Source: DATLZB01 sp035574175 | GTDB taxonomy: Bacteria > Pseudomonadota > Alphaproteobacteria > Rhizobiales > Hyphomicrobiaceae | Length of the DNA: 11,615 nt | NCBI GenBank assembly: GCA_035574175.1 | Contig: DATLZB010000207.1 | Coordinates: forward strand, 1 to 11,615 | Direction of reading: 5' to 3' | Part shown: one piece after another, positions 1-6,764 of the stretch | Numbering within the stretch: position 1 is the stretch's first letter | How the letters are laid out: every line of letters begins with the position of its first letter | Translations under genes and position numbers: made by a program | The notes under the pieces: model-generated | What the model saw: the letters and a program-made list of their open reading frames with translations, nothing else | The model's database searches: none | What the model was told of the DNA's origin: nothing

Positions 1-46
1 AACCGCCGGCGAGCTGGCGATCGATGATGATGTCTCTTGCGCCCAT
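1..46 (-). CDS. Possible N-terminal fragment of a divergent gene, cut by the window edge
   Basis: Read on the minus strand from an ATG at 46-44, 15 codons stay open to the window edge and begin Met-Gly-Ala-Arg-Asp-Ile-Ile-Ile-Asp. Third positions are mostly G or C, as in the genes around it. An AAGG lies just upstream of the ATG, only about three bases away. It would be divergent from icd. An alternative minus-strand ATG at 74-72 in another frame gives less plausible codon use. The piece is too short to assign a family, and it could be non-coding. Confidence 0.25.
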   Translation of the reverse strand, partial: MGARDIIIDRQLAGG

Positions 47-166
47 TGCCTTGCAAATCCTGGTCTTGCGTCATGAGCGCGCCCATGCCGGACGGCGCTT
101 GGCGAGGTCGCGGGCCGCCGCTATGTTGCGGCGCAATCTGCTCACCGCCGCATCAGGGACCTCTTC

Positions 167-1381
167 ATGAAAAAGATCAAAGTTACCGGGACCGTCGTCG
201 ACATCGATGGCGACGAGATGACCCGCATCATCTGGAAACTGATCAAGGACAAGCTGATCCACCCCTACATCGACGTCAACCTCGAGTATTACGACCTCGG
301 CATCGAGCATCGCGACGCCACCAACGACCAGGTTACGATCGATGCCGCCAATGCCATCAAGAAGCACGGGGTGGGGGTCAAGTGCGCCACCATCACTCCC
401 GACGAGGGCCGCGTCAAAGAGTTCAATTTGAAGGAGATGTGGAAGAGCCCCAACGGCACCATCCGCAACATCTTGGGCGGCGTGATCTTCCGTGAGCCGA
501 TCATCTGTCGCAACGTGCCGCGCCTGGTGCCGGGCTGGACCAAGCCGTTCGTGATCGGCCGCCACGCCTTTGCCGACCAGTACCGCGCCACCGATTTCAA
601 GTTCCCTGGCAAGGGCACAATCACGCTGAAGTGGGCCGGCGACGATGGCAAGGTCATCGAGAAGGAGGTGATCAAGGCACCCGGCCCCGGGGTCACCATG
701 GCGATGTTCAACCTGGACGAGTCGATCCGCGATTTCGCCCGCGCCTCGTTCAATTACGGCCTGGCGCGCAACTACCCCGTCTACCTGTCCACCAAGAACA
801 CCATCCTGAAGCAGTACGACGGGCGCTTCATGGAGATCTTCCAGCAAGTCTACGACGCCGAATTCCGGGCCGAGTTCGAAAAGCGCAAGCTTTACTACGA
901 GCACCGCCTGATCGACGACATGGTGGCGGCGGCCCTCAAGTGGTCGGGAGGCTACGTGTGGGCCTGCAAGAACTATGACGGTGATGTGCAATCGGACACT
1001 GCCGCCCAGGGCTTTGGTTCGCTCGGACTGATGACCAGCGTGCTGCTGACACCCGACGGCAAGACGATGGAGGCGGAGGCCGCGCACGGCACCGTGACCC
1101 GCCACTACCGCGAGCACCAGAAGGGCCGCGAAACCTCGACCAACTCCATCGCCTCGATCTTCGCCTGGACGAGGGGGCTTGCCCACCGCGCCAAGCTCGA
1201 TGGCAACGCCGAGTTGGCCAAGTTCGCCGAAACCCTCGAGCGGGTGACGATCGGCACGGTGGAGGCGGGTTTCATGACGAAGGACCTGGCGCTGCTCGTC
1301 GGCGCCGACCAGAAGTGGCTGTCGACCACCGGCTTCCTCGACAAGGTCGATGAGAACTTGAGGAAGGCGATGGGCGCGTGA
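167..1381 (+). CDS. icd: NADP-dependent isocitrate dehydrogenase, homodimeric eukaryote-like type
   Basis: It oxidatively decarboxylates isocitrate to 2-oxoglutarate with NADP+ and Mg/Mn in the TCA cycle, in the cytoplasm. The 404-residue product is collinear with human IDH1 through the substrate site. Thr77, Ser94, Asn96 and Arg100 (within SPNGTIRN), Arg109 and Arg132 (within GRHAFADQYRATD) fall at the IDH1 numbers. The catalytic pair is Tyr139 and Lys210 (in LSTKNTI), and the metal-binding acids are Asp250, Asp273 and Asp277. The cofactor-site segment AAHGTVTRHY is present. This is the type II family usual in alphaproteobacteria, unlike the E. coli enzyme. The ATG at 167 gives the expected N-terminus (KIKVTGTVVDIDGDEMTR); the Shine-Dalgarno is weak (AGGGA about 8 bases upstream). 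The gene ends in a strong hairpin and converges on the minus-strand genes from alaS. It is complete, with nothing odd. Confidence 0.97.
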   Translation: MKKIKVTGTVVDIDGDEMTRIIWKLIKDKLIHPYIDVNLEYYDLGIEHRDATNDQVTIDAANAIKKHGVGVKCATITPDEGRVKEFNLKEMWKSPNGTIRNILGGVIFREPIICRNVPRLVPGWTKPFVIGRHAFADQYRATDFKFPGKGTITLKWAGDDGKVIEKEVIKAPGPGVTMAMFNLDESIRDFARASFNYGLARNYPVYLSTKNTILKQYDGRFMEIFQQVYDAEFRAEFEKRKLYYEHRLIDDMVAAALKWSGGYVWACKNYDGDVQSDTAAQGFGSLGLMTSVLLTPDGKTMEAEAAHGTVTRHYREHQKGRETSTNSIASIFAWTRGLAHRAKLDGNAELAKFAETLERVTIGTVEAGFMTKDLALLVGADQKWLSTTGFLDKVDENLRKAMGA

Positions 1382-1385
1382 TGAT

Positions 1386-1412
1386 GGGGTCGGATCGTCT
1401 CGGTCCGACCCC
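1386..1412. terminator. Bidirectional intrinsic terminator between icd and the convergent membrane-protein gene
   Basis: A perfect 9-bp inverted repeat, GGGGTCGGA and TCCGACCCC, begins 5 bases after the icd stop. The stem can extend to 11 bp by one G-T and one C-G pair, leaving a 5-base loop. On the plus strand it is followed by TTTCGTGCTT, a short T-rich tail. On the minus strand the tail is not T-rich. It fills most of the 42-base gap between convergent genes, so it probably ends icd transcription efficiently and may also act on the opposite transcript. Confidence 0.8.
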
Positions 1413-1423
1413 TTTCGTGCTTG

Positions 1424-2032
1424 CTACATTGCGCCGGCAAGCGCGCGGGCTGCACAACTCGCCGCGACCAGCACGGCGACCAGCGCAGCCAGCCGCAGCA
1501 GGCGGCGGTGGAATTCGTCGTGGCCGATGAAGTCGCCGGCAACGTAGCCCGCGGTGACCGTCACCGCGAACGCGTATTTGCCCAGTGTCGCGCTGCCCGC
1601 GATGATGAGGGGGTCGGCGGCCGAGGCGCCGTGGCCGAAAAGGAAGATGAGGCAGAGCGCGGCATACACGGCAAGGCTCGGCCAGCTCATGCCGTCGAGC
1701 CAGCGCGTCCAGTCGATCGGCGCCAGCGGCGTGGCCGAGAACCGGCCGGACACGCGCGCGCCGACCCCGATCATGGCCATGAACCAGGCGAGCGTCATTG
1801 CCGCGATGAGGTCGTGATGGATGGGCGCGCCGATTAGTGAAAGGGGCGGTCGCCAGAGGGCGCGGGTCGCCTCATCCCACAGCGCAAGCAGCCCGACGAG
1901 CCAGGGCGCAAGCTCGAAGCTCTTGCCGAGCTGGGCCAGCACGGTCAGCGCCGCTCCCAGCATAGCGAGCGTTGCCACGCATTCGCGCTTGAGCCACTGG
2001 AGCAGGGGCCTCTCCCTCGCATGCTCAAGCAA
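1424..2032 (-). CDS. Small multi-pass inner-membrane protein of unknown function
   Basis: I do not recognise the family. The 202-residue product has a short charged N-terminus (ERPLLQWLKRE) and about five or six hydrophobic stretches, near residues 18-36, 41-52, 74-92, 117-136, 141-166 and 178-195. It fits a polytopic inner-membrane protein. An Asp-Phe-Ile-Gly-His-Asp-Glu-Phe-His segment (167-175) groups acidic and His residues between the last two helices, but I cannot assign a role to it. The start is uncertain. TTG at 2032 gives the longest product and lies only 6 bases after the stop of the upstream amidotransferase gene, suggesting translational coupling. A GTG at 1978 would shorten the protein by 18 residues. 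It is the last gene before the icd-side terminator, probably co-transcribed with the amidotransferase. Confidence 0.75.
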   Translation of the reverse strand: MLEHARERPLLQWLKRECVATLAMLGAALTVLAQLGKSFELAPWLVGLLALWDEATRALWRPPLSLIGAPIHHDLIAAMTLAWFMAMIGVGARVSGRFSATPLAPIDWTRWLDGMSWPSLAVYAALCLIFLFGHGASAADPLIIAGSATLGKYAFAVTVTAGYVAGDFIGHDEFHRRLLRLAALVAVLVAASCAARALAGAM

Positions 2033-2038
2033 TGGGCG

Positions 2039-2824
2039 CTAGGCGGCCAGAGCCACCTCGAAGGGCTCGATTCGCTCGCCGTCGGGTCCGAGTGTAATGA
2101 AGCTCTGCACCGGAATCGCCCGCCAGTCGTCGCGCCCATCGTCGAGCGGTTCGGACACGAGAAGCTTGCCGGAGTTGTCGCGCCGGTTGCGGGTGTAAAG
2201 GGTGTCGGGGGCTCGGTTCGACGCATAACGGACGGCATAGATGCGCTCGCCGTCGGTGAAGGCGGCCGTGCAGCGCAAGGGTTCCGCCTCTTGTTCTCGC
2301 CGCAGCACGCTCTCGATGAAGGCGATGGTCCGCGCGGTCGCTCCCTGCGGGTCCTTGTTAAGTCCGTTGGCCAGCATCAGCAGGAAGATGACCTCGCTGT
2401 CGGTGGTGCCGTGGCGGTGCGCGAACAATGCGTCGGGAATGGCCATTTCGATCTTGCGGCGCAGCCGCTCCCAACCTCCGATCTTGCCGTTGTGCATGAA
2501 CAGCCAACGCTCGTAGCGGAACGGGTGGCAGTTGGCCCGGGTGGTGGCAGTGCCGGTCGAGGCCCGCACGTGGGCAAAGAACAGGGGCGAACGGATCTGG
2601 TGGGCGAGCGAGAGCAGGTTCTCGTCGCTCCAGGCCGGACGCACGTCTCGGAAAAGGCCGGGCTCCGGCCGCTCCCCGTACCAGCCGAGGCCGAAGCCGT
2701 CGCCGTTGACCGCATTGCGTGCCTCGCGGCTCGAGCGACTCTGCACGACCAGGCTCTGCGCGGGCTGGGTAACGAAGTCCTCAAGAAAGATCGGCTCACC
2801 CAGATAGGCGATCCAGCGGCACAT
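2039..2824 (-). CDS. Class II glutamine amidotransferase (YafJ-like)
   Basis: The 261-residue protein is an N-terminal-nucleophile amidohydrolase of the GATase class II fold. It starts Met-Cys-Arg-Trp, so removal of Met1 would expose Cys2 as the nucleophile that releases ammonia from glutamine. Other family signatures are NGDGFGLGWY (40-49), FFAHVRAST (82-89), NCHPF (98-102), the HNGKIGGW segment (111-118) and GTTDSE. There is no synthase or transferase domain and the length matches stand-alone YafJ-type proteins, whose acceptor substrate is not well defined. EgtC of ergothioneine synthesis is related, but no egtB or egtD is nearby. The start is firm: AGGAG sits 6 bases before the ATG. It lies 140 bases downstream of alaS on the same strand and directly before the membrane-protein gene. 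Confidence 0.88.
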   Translation of the reverse strand: MCRWIAYLGEPIFLEDFVTQPAQSLVVQSRSSREARNAVNGDGFGLGWYGERPEPGLFRDVRPAWSDENLLSLAHQIRSPLFFAHVRASTGTATTRANCHPFRYERWLFMHNGKIGGWERLRRKIEMAIPDALFAHRHGTTDSEVIFLLMLANGLNKDPQGATARTIAFIESVLRREQEAEPLRCTAAFTDGERIYAVRYASNRAPDTLYTRNRRDNSGKLLVSEPLDDGRDDWRAIPVQSFITLGPDGERIEPFEVALAA

Positions 2825-2964
2825 GGCGTTCTCCTGCGGCCTTGCGTCCGGCGGGCTGATCGGGGCACGTCGGCCGAATCGAAATCTAGCGCGAATTGTG
2901 GCTGGGATCAGTCACCTGCAGGACGCCATGCGAGGCTGCCGCACCACGGCCAGCATCGCGCCGG

Positions 2965-5649
2965 CTAGGCGCACGCAGCCAGCCGCGCCTCGATGGCGTC
3001 GAGTGCTGCCTGCGCCTTGGCGCCGTCGGGTCCGCCCGCCTGTGCGAGGTCGGGCCGTCCGCCGCCACCTCTCCCGCCGAGCGCCTCCGCCCCGGCCCGC
3101 ACCAAATCGACGGCACTGTAGGACTTGGTGAGATCCTCGGTAACGCCGACCGCGAGCCCCGCCTTGCCGTCTTCGGTCACGCCCACGATGGCGACGATAC
3201 CGGAGCCGAGCTGCTTCTTGCCGTCGTCGACGAGGCTGCGCAAATCCTTGGGGTTGAGGCCCTTAACGGTCCGCGCGAGCAGCTTGACGGCGCCGACCGT
3301 CTTGATGGCGTCGGCGGAGGCACCGTTGCCGGCCCCTGCTGGCCCACCACCCATCGCCAACTGTCGCTTCGTTTCGGCGAGCTGGCGCTCGAGCGTTCGC
3401 CGCTCTTCCATCAGCGCTTTGACGCGCTCCACCACGTCCTGCGGCTTGGCTCGAAGCAGGCCCGCCAGCTCGCGCACGATCTCGTCCTGGCGAGCCAGAT
3501 AGGCCCGTGCACCGTCCCCGGTCAGCGCCTCGATGCGCCGCACCCCAGCCGCCGAAGCCGCCTCGGCAACGATCTTGACGAGGCCGATGTCGCCGGTACG
3601 CTTGACGTGGGTGCCGCCGCACAGCTCGACCGACCACGCCTTGTTGGCCTTGGAGCCGGCTCTCCCCTCGCCCATGGAGACGACGCGCACCTCCTCGCCG
3701 TACTTCTCGCCAAAGAGGGCCATCGCCCCCGACTGGAGCGCGTCCTCAAGCGCCATCAGGCGCGTTTCGACCGGCGCGTTCTGACGCACGATCTCATTGG
3801 CCAAGTCCTCGACCTTGCCGATCTCCTCCGCACTCATCGGCTTGGTGTGGGAGAAGTCGAAGCGCAGCCGATCCGGTGCCACCAGCGAGCCCTTCTGCGC
3901 CACGTGCGTGCCCAGCACCTGGCGCAGCGCCTCGTGCACGAGGTGGGTCGCGGAATGGTTGGCGCGGATGGCTGCACGCCGCGCGCTGTCGACCACAAGC
4001 TCGACCGCATCGCCGACCTTGAAGCTGCCTGCCTCCACCCTGCCCAAATGTACGAAGAGGTCGCCGAGCTTCTTCTGCGTGTCGCTGACGCGGAAGAGGG
4101 CGCCCTTTGCCCCCTTGATCACGCCCTGGTCGCCAACCTGCCCGCCCGACTCGGCGTAGAATGGCGTCTGGTTGACGACGATCGCGCCTTCCGCGCCCTT
4201 CACCAGTTGCCCTACCCGCTCGCCACCCTTGAGGAGAACCTTGACCTGTCCCTCGGCGGTCTCCGTGTCGTAGCCAAGAAACTCGGTGGCGCCCACTTCC
4301 TCGCGGATGTCGAACCACAGCTGCTCGGTCGCCGCCTCGCCCGACCCCTTCCAAGCCCTGCGCGCCTCCTCCTTCTGCTTTTCCATCGCTTTGGTGAAGG
4401 CATCGGTGTCAACCCTGATGCCGCGCGGCTTCAGCGCATCCTGCGTCAGATCGAGCGGGAAGCCATAGGTATCGTACAGCTTAAAGGCGACCTCGCCGGA
4501 GAAGGTGTCTCCCTGCTTGAGGTCGCCGCTCGCTTCCGCGAGCAGGCTCAAGCCCCGTTCCAGGGTCTTGCGGAAGCGCGTCTCTTCGAGCTTGAGCGTC
4601 TCGGTGATGAGGCCCTGGGCCCGGATCAGTTCGGGGTAAGTGTCGCCCATCTGGCGCACCAGCGCCGGCACCAGGCGGTACATCAGCGGCTCTTTGGCAC
4701 CGAGGAGGTGAGCGTGCCGCATGGCCCGCCGCATGATCCGGCGCAGCACGTAGCCGCGGCCCTCGTTGGAGGGCAGCACGCCGTCGGCGATGAGAAAGCT
4801 CGTGGCCCGCAAGTGATCGGCGATGACGCGGTGGCTCGCCTTGTGCGAACCCTGCGCCTTGACCCCGGTTGCGTCCTCAGACGCCGCGATCAGCGCGCGA
4901 AAGAGGTCGGTTTCGAAATTGTCGTGCGTGCCCTGCAGCACCGCCGCCACCCGCTCAAGCCCCATGCCGGTGTCGATCGAGGGTCTGGGCAGCGCCACCC
5001 GGTCGCCGGGCCCGCGCTGCTCGAATTGCATGAACACCAGGTTCCAGATCTCGATGTAGCGGTCGCCGTCGGCTTCCGCCGAGCCGGGCGGGCCACCGGG
5101 AATGCCGGGCCCGTGGTCATAGAAGATTTCAGAGCAGGGCCCGCACGGACCGGTTTCGCCCATGGCCCAGAAGTTGTCCGAGCCGGCGATGCGTATGATT
5201 CGCGACTCGGGCAGGCCGGCGATCTTCTTCCACAGCCTGAAGGCCTCGTCGTCGTCGATGTAGACGGTGGCGGTGAGCTTGTCCTTCGGCAGTCCGAACT
5301 CCCTGGTCACCAGGTTCCAGGCAAGCTCGATGGCGCGATCCTTGAAATAGTCGCCGAAGGAGAAGTTGCCGAGCATCTCAAAGAAGGTGTGATGGCGCGC
5401 CGTGTAACCGACGTTGTCGAGATCGTTGTGCTTGCCGCCCGCGCGCACGCACTTCTGCGCCGTCGTCGCCCGCTTGTAGGGTCGCGTCTCCTGGCCGGTG
5501 AAGACGTTCTTGAACTGCACCATGCCGGAGTTGGTGAACATCAGCGTCGGATCGTTGCGCGGCACCAGCGGCGAGGACGGCACCACCTCGTGCCCCTCGG
5601 CCTTGAAGTAGTCGAGGAACGACCGCCTGATCTCGTTGACGCCAGTCAT
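2965..5649 (-). CDS. alaS: Alanyl-tRNA synthetase
   Basis: This class II aminoacyl-tRNA synthetase charges tRNA-Ala and clears mischarged Ser/Gly-tRNA-Ala. The 894-residue product has the full architecture. The catalytic domain is at about 1-240 (N-terminal NEIRRSFLDYF, FTNSGMVQFKNVF at 38-50, GETGPCGPCSE at 164-174, motif 3 GMGLER at 228-233). A tRNA-recognition helical region follows. The editing domain carries zinc ligands His565 and His569 (HSATH) and Cys677 and His681 (CGGTH), close to E. coli numbering. The C-terminal part has a coiled coil (about 725-765, rich in Glu, Arg and Leu) and a Gly-rich C-Ala domain (GGRGGGG). The ATG at 5649 gives the family's normal N-terminus, although the ribosome site is weak. 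An imperfect palindromic element lies just upstream. It heads the minus-strand run toward icd. The opposite strand is open for over 900 codons, a GC-bias shadow. Confidence 0.98.
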   Translation of the reverse strand: MTGVNEIRRSFLDYFKAEGHEVVPSSPLVPRNDPTLMFTNSGMVQFKNVFTGQETRPYKRATTAQKCVRAGGKHNDLDNVGYTARHHTFFEMLGNFSFGDYFKDRAIELAWNLVTREFGLPKDKLTATVYIDDDEAFRLWKKIAGLPESRIIRIAGSDNFWAMGETGPCGPCSEIFYDHGPGIPGGPPGSAEADGDRYIEIWNLVFMQFEQRGPGDRVALPRPSIDTGMGLERVAAVLQGTHDNFETDLFRALIAASEDATGVKAQGSHKASHRVIADHLRATSFLIADGVLPSNEGRGYVLRRIMRRAMRHAHLLGAKEPLMYRLVPALVRQMGDTYPELIRAQGLITETLKLEETRFRKTLERGLSLLAEASGDLKQGDTFSGEVAFKLYDTYGFPLDLTQDALKPRGIRVDTDAFTKAMEKQKEEARRAWKGSGEAATEQLWFDIREEVGATEFLGYDTETAEGQVKVLLKGGERVGQLVKGAEGAIVVNQTPFYAESGGQVGDQGVIKGAKGALFRVSDTQKKLGDLFVHLGRVEAGSFKVGDAVELVVDSARRAAIRANHSATHLVHEALRQVLGTHVAQKGSLVAPDRLRFDFSHTKPMSAEEIGKVEDLANEIVRQNAPVETRLMALEDALQSGAMALFGEKYGEEVRVVSMGEGRAGSKANKAWSVELCGGTHVKRTGDIGLVKIVAEAASAAGVRRIEALTGDGARAYLARQDEIVRELAGLLRAKPQDVVERVKALMEERRTLERQLAETKRQLAMGGGPAGAGNGASADAIKTVGAVKLLARTVKGLNPKDLRSLVDDGKKQLGSGIVAIVGVTEDGKAGLAVGVTEDLTKSYSAVDLVRAGAEALGGRGGGGRPDLAQAGGPDGAKAQAALDAIEARLAACA

Positions 5650-5696
5650 CCACCAACCCGAGCCGTATTCCGCTCAACAACCTCCGCCAACCCTCC

Positions 5697-5779
5697 CGTC
5701 ATCCGGCGGCGCAGGGTTCCCCGACACCTCGAAGCGGGGGTGGAAGCTTGCGCGGGTGCCGGTCTTCGCCGGCATGACG
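5697..5779. repeat. Imperfect 83-bp inverted repeat, probably a degenerate palindromic intergenic element
   Basis: The ends are exact complements: CGTCAT at 5697-5702 and ATGACG at 5774-5779. Inside, the arms remain roughly complementary for about 28 bases: left GTCATCCGGCGGCGCAGGG, right reverse complement GTCATGCCGGCGAAGACCGG. The spacer of about 25 bases is GC-rich. From general knowledge, many alphaproteobacterial genomes carry dispersed palindromes of the form GTCATNCCGGCGAA...TTCGCCGGNATGAC, and this copy looks like a decayed member. It lies between mucR and alaS on the upstream side of alaS. It could form a hairpin in the leader, mark an old insertion, or act as a weak terminator. I cannot count other copies from this window. 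Confidence 0.6.
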
Positions 5780-5903
5780 AAATGCAACGGAACGCGCGCT
5801 GCAAGCGCCCTCGTTGAGCGCGACAGCCCCGCCGGCGTTTTTACCGGGCGGCCCGCGGACTGTCCAGGAAGGGGCGCAACATGAGCGTGGCCCCAGGCGG
5901 CAT

Positions 5904-5920
5904 GCAGAGCGGAGCTCTGC
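5904..5920 (-). terminator. Short hairpin just after the mucR stop, possible terminator or 3' stabiliser
   Basis: GCAGAGC-GGA-GCTCTGC is a perfect 7-bp stem with a 3-base loop, located 6 bases beyond the mucR stop in the direction of mucR transcription. There is no T-run after it on the minus strand, so it is not a textbook intrinsic terminator. It may protect the 3' end of the transcript or cause partial termination before alaS. Confidence 0.4.
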
Positions 5921-5926
5921 CAGCGC

Positions 5927-6334
5927 TCAGCGTTCGCGGCGCGTGCCCAGTCCCATCTTCTTTGCCAGAGCAGAACGTGCCGCCGCATAGTTGGGGGCGA
6001 CCATCGGGTAATCGTGGGGAAGGCCCCACTTTTCCCGGTATTCCTCGGGAGATAGGTTGTAGTGGGTGCGCAAATGCCGCTTCAGGGACTTGAACTTCTT
6101 GCCGTCCTCCAGGCAGATGATGAAGTCGGGAGTGACCGATTTCTTCACGGAAATGGCTGGCTTCAGTTCCTCGCGCTCGGGCAGGGAGTGGTTGGCGGAA
6201 GCACGCGCGAGGGCCTGATGTACCTCGCTGATCAGAGCCGGCAGGTGACTGGGTTGGACCTCGTTGTTGCTGACATAAGCCGACACGATCTCGGCGGTCA
6301 GTTCAACCAGCTCGCTCTTGCCGATCTCGTCCAT
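5927..6334 (-). CDS. mucR: MucR/Ros family zinc-finger transcriptional regulator
   Basis: The 135-residue protein matches the MucR/Ros family of prokaryotic Cys-Asp-His-His zinc fingers. These bind AT-rich DNA as oligomers, with H-NS-like behaviour, and control exopolysaccharide, motility, cell-cycle and virulence genes in Hyphomicrobiales. The N-terminal oligomerisation region is LVELTAEIVSAYVSNN (9-24). The finger has zinc ligands Cys74, Asp77 (CLED), His87 and His91 (KRHLRTHY). It is followed by the signatures YREKWGLPHDYPMVAPNYA (99-117) and the basic tail LAKKMGLG. The start at 6334 is preferred over an upstream in-frame start because AAGGAGAG lies about 5 bases before this ATG and the protein then begins in the family's usual way. 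It is divergent from msrB across a 430-base AT-patched region. MucR proteins often autoregulate, so that region is a likely target. Which mucR paralogue this is cannot be told here. Confidence 0.93.
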   Translation of the reverse strand: MDEIGKSELVELTAEIVSAYVSNNEVQPSHLPALISEVHQALARASANHSLPEREELKPAISVKKSVTPDFIICLEDGKKFKSLKRHLRTHYNLSPEEYREKWGLPHDYPMVAPNYAAARSALAKKMGLGTRRER

Positions 6335-6435
6335 GCCACTCTCCTTGAACCCGCTCGTCGCTTCCCTGAACGAGCACAATATGCTTCAAGCCTATCGCGG
6401 ACGGGATGCCATGTTCGCCCCGACGACCGCACACG

Positions 6436-6526
6436 AAACTCTTGAGTTCACTACTGCCTTTAGGCAGGCTTGTCAGCAATTTCTGCCAACATCTTTCGAC
6501 TATATACTGTGCATTCTGTCAATATG
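6436..6526. promoter_or_regulatory. AT-rich divergent control region of mucR/msrB with a 14-bp dyad
   Basis: This stretch is clearly more AT-rich than the flanking GC-rich DNA. It holds the dyad CTGCCT-TT-AGGCAG at 6454-6467, a perfect 6-bp inverted repeat with a 2-base centre that fits a dimer operator. Further on, TATACT at 6503-6508 on the plus strand resembles a -10 for the msrB side, without a good -35 at standard spacing. A perfect TTGACA reads toward mucR on the minus strand (6522-6517), also without a well-spaced -10. MucR proteins prefer AT-rich DNA with TpA steps, which TATATA at 6501-6506 supplies. The rest of the 6335-6764 gap has no recognisable gene apart from the leader described separately. 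Promoter positions are guesses. Confidence 0.4.
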
Positions 6527-6568
6527 CTGGCGGCCTTTAGTCTTGGCAACGGCTAATCAGGTATTTTG

Positions 6569-6667
6569 ATGGAGAAGAACCGCAGGCGGGGCGGACGGAC
6601 CGGTCTAGACAGGTCCCCGGCGCGGTGCCAAGGGTCTTTGGAGTTGCGTGACGGACGGGCAAGGTAG
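6569..6667 (+). CDS. Possible 32-residue basic leader peptide upstream of msrB
   Basis: ATG at 6569 opens a 32-codon frame ending with TAG at 6665-6667. The product is rich in Arg and Gly (begins MEKNRRRGG) and has one Cys. An AGG lies about 7 bases upstream, a weak ribosome site. It sits downstream of the putative -10 (6503-6508) and before the msrB start, so it could be translated from the same leader. Nothing identifies a family, and Arg/Gly-rich frames are common in GC-rich non-coding DNA. Confidence 0.15.
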   Translation: MEKNRRRGGRTGLDRSPARCQGSLELRDGRAR

Positions 6668-6764
6668 GGGACGCTCCCGAAGGTCTGATTGGGACGCGAA
6701 GCCGAGGCACCCCATGTAACCGAGGCCGGTAAAAAGGGCGGACTGCCGGCCGATGGAGGAAAGC
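6597..6764 (+). promoter_or_regulatory. Possible structured 5' leader of msrB
   Basis: Several complementary segments lie in order before msrB. GGACC (6597-6601) pairs with GGTCC (6612-6616). GGTGCC (6624-6629) pairs with GGCACC (6706-6711), enclosing a small hairpin GGGA-CGC-TCCC (6668-6677). GGCCGG (6724-6729) pairs with CCGGCC (6746-6751), a 6-bp stem that ends 3 bases before the Shine-Dalgarno GGAGGA of msrB. Such a stem could modulate ribosome access. In GC-rich DNA, stems of this length also arise by chance, and I do not recognise a known riboswitch class. Confidence 0.3.

Noticed and set aside
71..1186. A 371-codon minus-strand frame opposite icd
   Set aside because: It is antisense to a fully conserved icd, is rich in Asp, Val and Leu from reverse-reading of GC-biased codons, and shows no family signature.
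2039..2824. EgtC (ergothioneine pathway) as an identity for the class II amidotransferase
   Set aside because: The fold and MCR N-terminus are shared, but no egtB or egtD is nearby and the sequence reads more like stand-alone YafJ-type proteins.
2896..5817. A 973-codon open frame on the plus strand opposite alaS
   Set aside because: It runs antisense to an unmistakable alaS, has no recognisable domains, and its codon positions mirror the GC3 bias of alaS. Such long shadows are usual in GC-rich genomes.
6724..6745. GGTAAAAAGGGCGG resembles the 3' end of SAM-II riboswitches
   Set aside because: The diagnostic upstream CUGAUUUAAC and GAUAAAU segments and the pseudoknot pairing are absent, and msrB is not a usual SAM-II target. 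I take the match as chance.
6380..6764. Retron, CRISPR leader or toxin-antitoxin locus in the mucR/msrB gap
   Set aside because: There is no reverse transcriptase, no direct-repeat array and no pair of small overlapping genes; the gap is better explained as a divergent promoter region and leader.
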